Positions 62,273 to 64,000 of a stretch of DNA of 64,000 nt are shown piece by piece. The DNA comes from Mesorhizobium sp. M2E.F.Ca.ET.219.01.1.1 (lineage in GTDB: Bacteria; Pseudomonadota; Alphaproteobacteria; Rhizobiales; Rhizobiaceae), in NCBI RefSeq assembly GCF_004016445.2, contig NZ_SADT02000002.1:434001-498000 (forward strand). Reading direction: 5' to 3'. The notes under the pieces were generated by a model. That model saw only the letters and a program-made list of their open reading frames with translations, had not been told where the DNA came from and did not search any database. A program made the translations under genes and the position numbers. Position 1 is the stretch's first letter. Each line of letters starts with the position of its first letter.

Positions 62273-62833
62273 GGTCAGGCCGCTCGGGCTCGACGGCGTG
62301 CTGGAGATCGTGCCGAAGCGGCATGGCGACGCGCGCGGCTTTTTCAGCGAGACCTGGAATGCCCAACGCTTCGCCGAGGCGGGCATCGATCTCGATTTCG
62401 TGCAGGACAATCATTCCTATTCCGCCGCGGCCGGCGTGCTGCGCGGGCTGCATTACCAGCTGCCGCCGCGCGCGCAAGCCAAGCTCCTGCGCGTCGTCAG
62501 GGGCAGCGTCTTCGATGTCGCGGTCGACATCCGCCGCGCCTCGCCGACTTTCGGCAAATGGGTGGGGCTGGAAGTGTCGGCGCAGAAGGGCAACCAGATC
62601 CTCGTGCCGAAGGGGTTCGCGCACGGCTTCGTCACGCTCGTGCCGGACACGGAGGTGATCTACAAGGTGACCGATACCTATTCGCCCGCACATGACCGGT
62701 CGATCCGTTTCGACGACCCGGCGATCGGCATTGAGTGGCCGGCGCTTGCCGGCGGATTCCAGCTTTCGGACAAGGACCAAAAGGCGCCAACGCTCGCCAA
62801 GGCGGAGGTGTTTGAGTCCGCGGAGGGGGTGGC

Positions 62834-62837
<4 letters not shown>
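62265..62837 (+). CDS. rfbC: dTDP-4-dehydrorhamnose 3,5-epimerase
   Basis: The 190-residue cupin-type epimerase begins at GTG within the end of rfbA. Motifs: [32 protein letters not shown] with the catalytic His, [17 protein letters not shown] and [14 protein letters not shown]. It ends with an ATGA overlap with rfbB. The three genes form a translationally coupled operon. Confidence 0.96.
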
Positions 62838-63963
<1,126 letters not shown>

Positions 63964-63967
<4 letters not shown>

Positions 63968-64000
63968 GGCTTGCCGTCACCGGACGCGAAGGCCAGGTTG
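63964..64000 (+). CDS. rfbD: dTDP-4-dehydrorhamnose reductase, 5' end only
   Basis: A GTG overlapping the rfbB stop opens the frame [11 protein letters not shown], which matches the nucleotide-binding start of RfbD (RLAVTGxxGQ). Only 12 codons are in the window, so the call rests on this motif and on the operon order rfbA-rfbC-rfbB-rfbD. Confidence 0.75.

Overview
The window looks like a chromosomal core segment of an alphaproteobacterium of the order Rhizobiales, most likely Mesorhizobium or a close relative. The reasons are high GC, the proteins (CcrM with its C-terminal extension, BTLCP transglutaminase-like peptidase, IalB, YqgE, ThrB of the aminoglycoside-phosphotransferase fold), rhizobial gene order (coxB-coxA-ctaB-coxF-ctaG-coxC-DUF983-SURF1-ispH-thrB-rnhA; ccrM-HAD-mutY-dciA-dsbA-smc) and short palindromic intergenic repeats typical of this group. 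This placement comes from reading the sequence; no database search was run.

Layout. 1-11.7 kb: dxs, a GFA-type protein, tlyA and a TrmA/RlmD-like RNA methyltransferase, a secreted caspase-like protein without its catalytic cysteine, a BTLCP peptidase, a sirtuin with no normal start codon, tldD, a YbjN protein and an IalB protein. 12.0-18.6 kb: the complete aa3-type cytochrome c oxidase operon with assembly factors. 18.7-21.4 kb: ispH, thrB, rnhA and a ParD-like small ORF. 21.4-32.0 kb: DUF2938, peroxiredoxin, DsbD-N-like protein, YqgE, a large GGDEF/EAL protein, GNAT, M16 peptidase, thrC, a lipoprotein and a HAD phosphatase. 32.2-40.1 kb: genome-maintenance block (ccrM, mutY, dciA, dsbA-like, smc).

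40.1-45.3 kb is a short accessory stretch. It holds an AT-richer leader with a 19-codon ORF, an STM3941/rhomboid fusion, a HAD phosphatase fused to a HerA/DUF87-like ATPase, and a secreted pentapeptide-repeat protein, and ends at tRNA-Gln(TTG). 45.5-49.1 kb encodes a GDP-D-rhamnose type pathway (phosphomannomutase, gmd, rmd). 49.2-61.2 kb holds ppdK, two tandem family-9 glycosyltransferases, a divergent polysaccharide deacetylase, an acyl-CoA ligase, an MBL hydrolase and bioY. 61.4-64.0 kb is the dTDP-L-rhamnose operon rfbA-rfbC-rfbB-rfbD, cut by the window end.

Together the genes cover isoprenoid synthesis (dxs, ispH), respiration, threonine synthesis (thrB, thrC), cell-cycle and genome maintenance, and surface polysaccharide assembly. 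The least explained parts are the pseudo-caspase with 8-residue repeats, the HAD-ATPase fusion, the rhomboid fusion with its leader ORF, and the structured leader of the cox operon. No CRISPR array, IS element, prophage or rRNA was seen.
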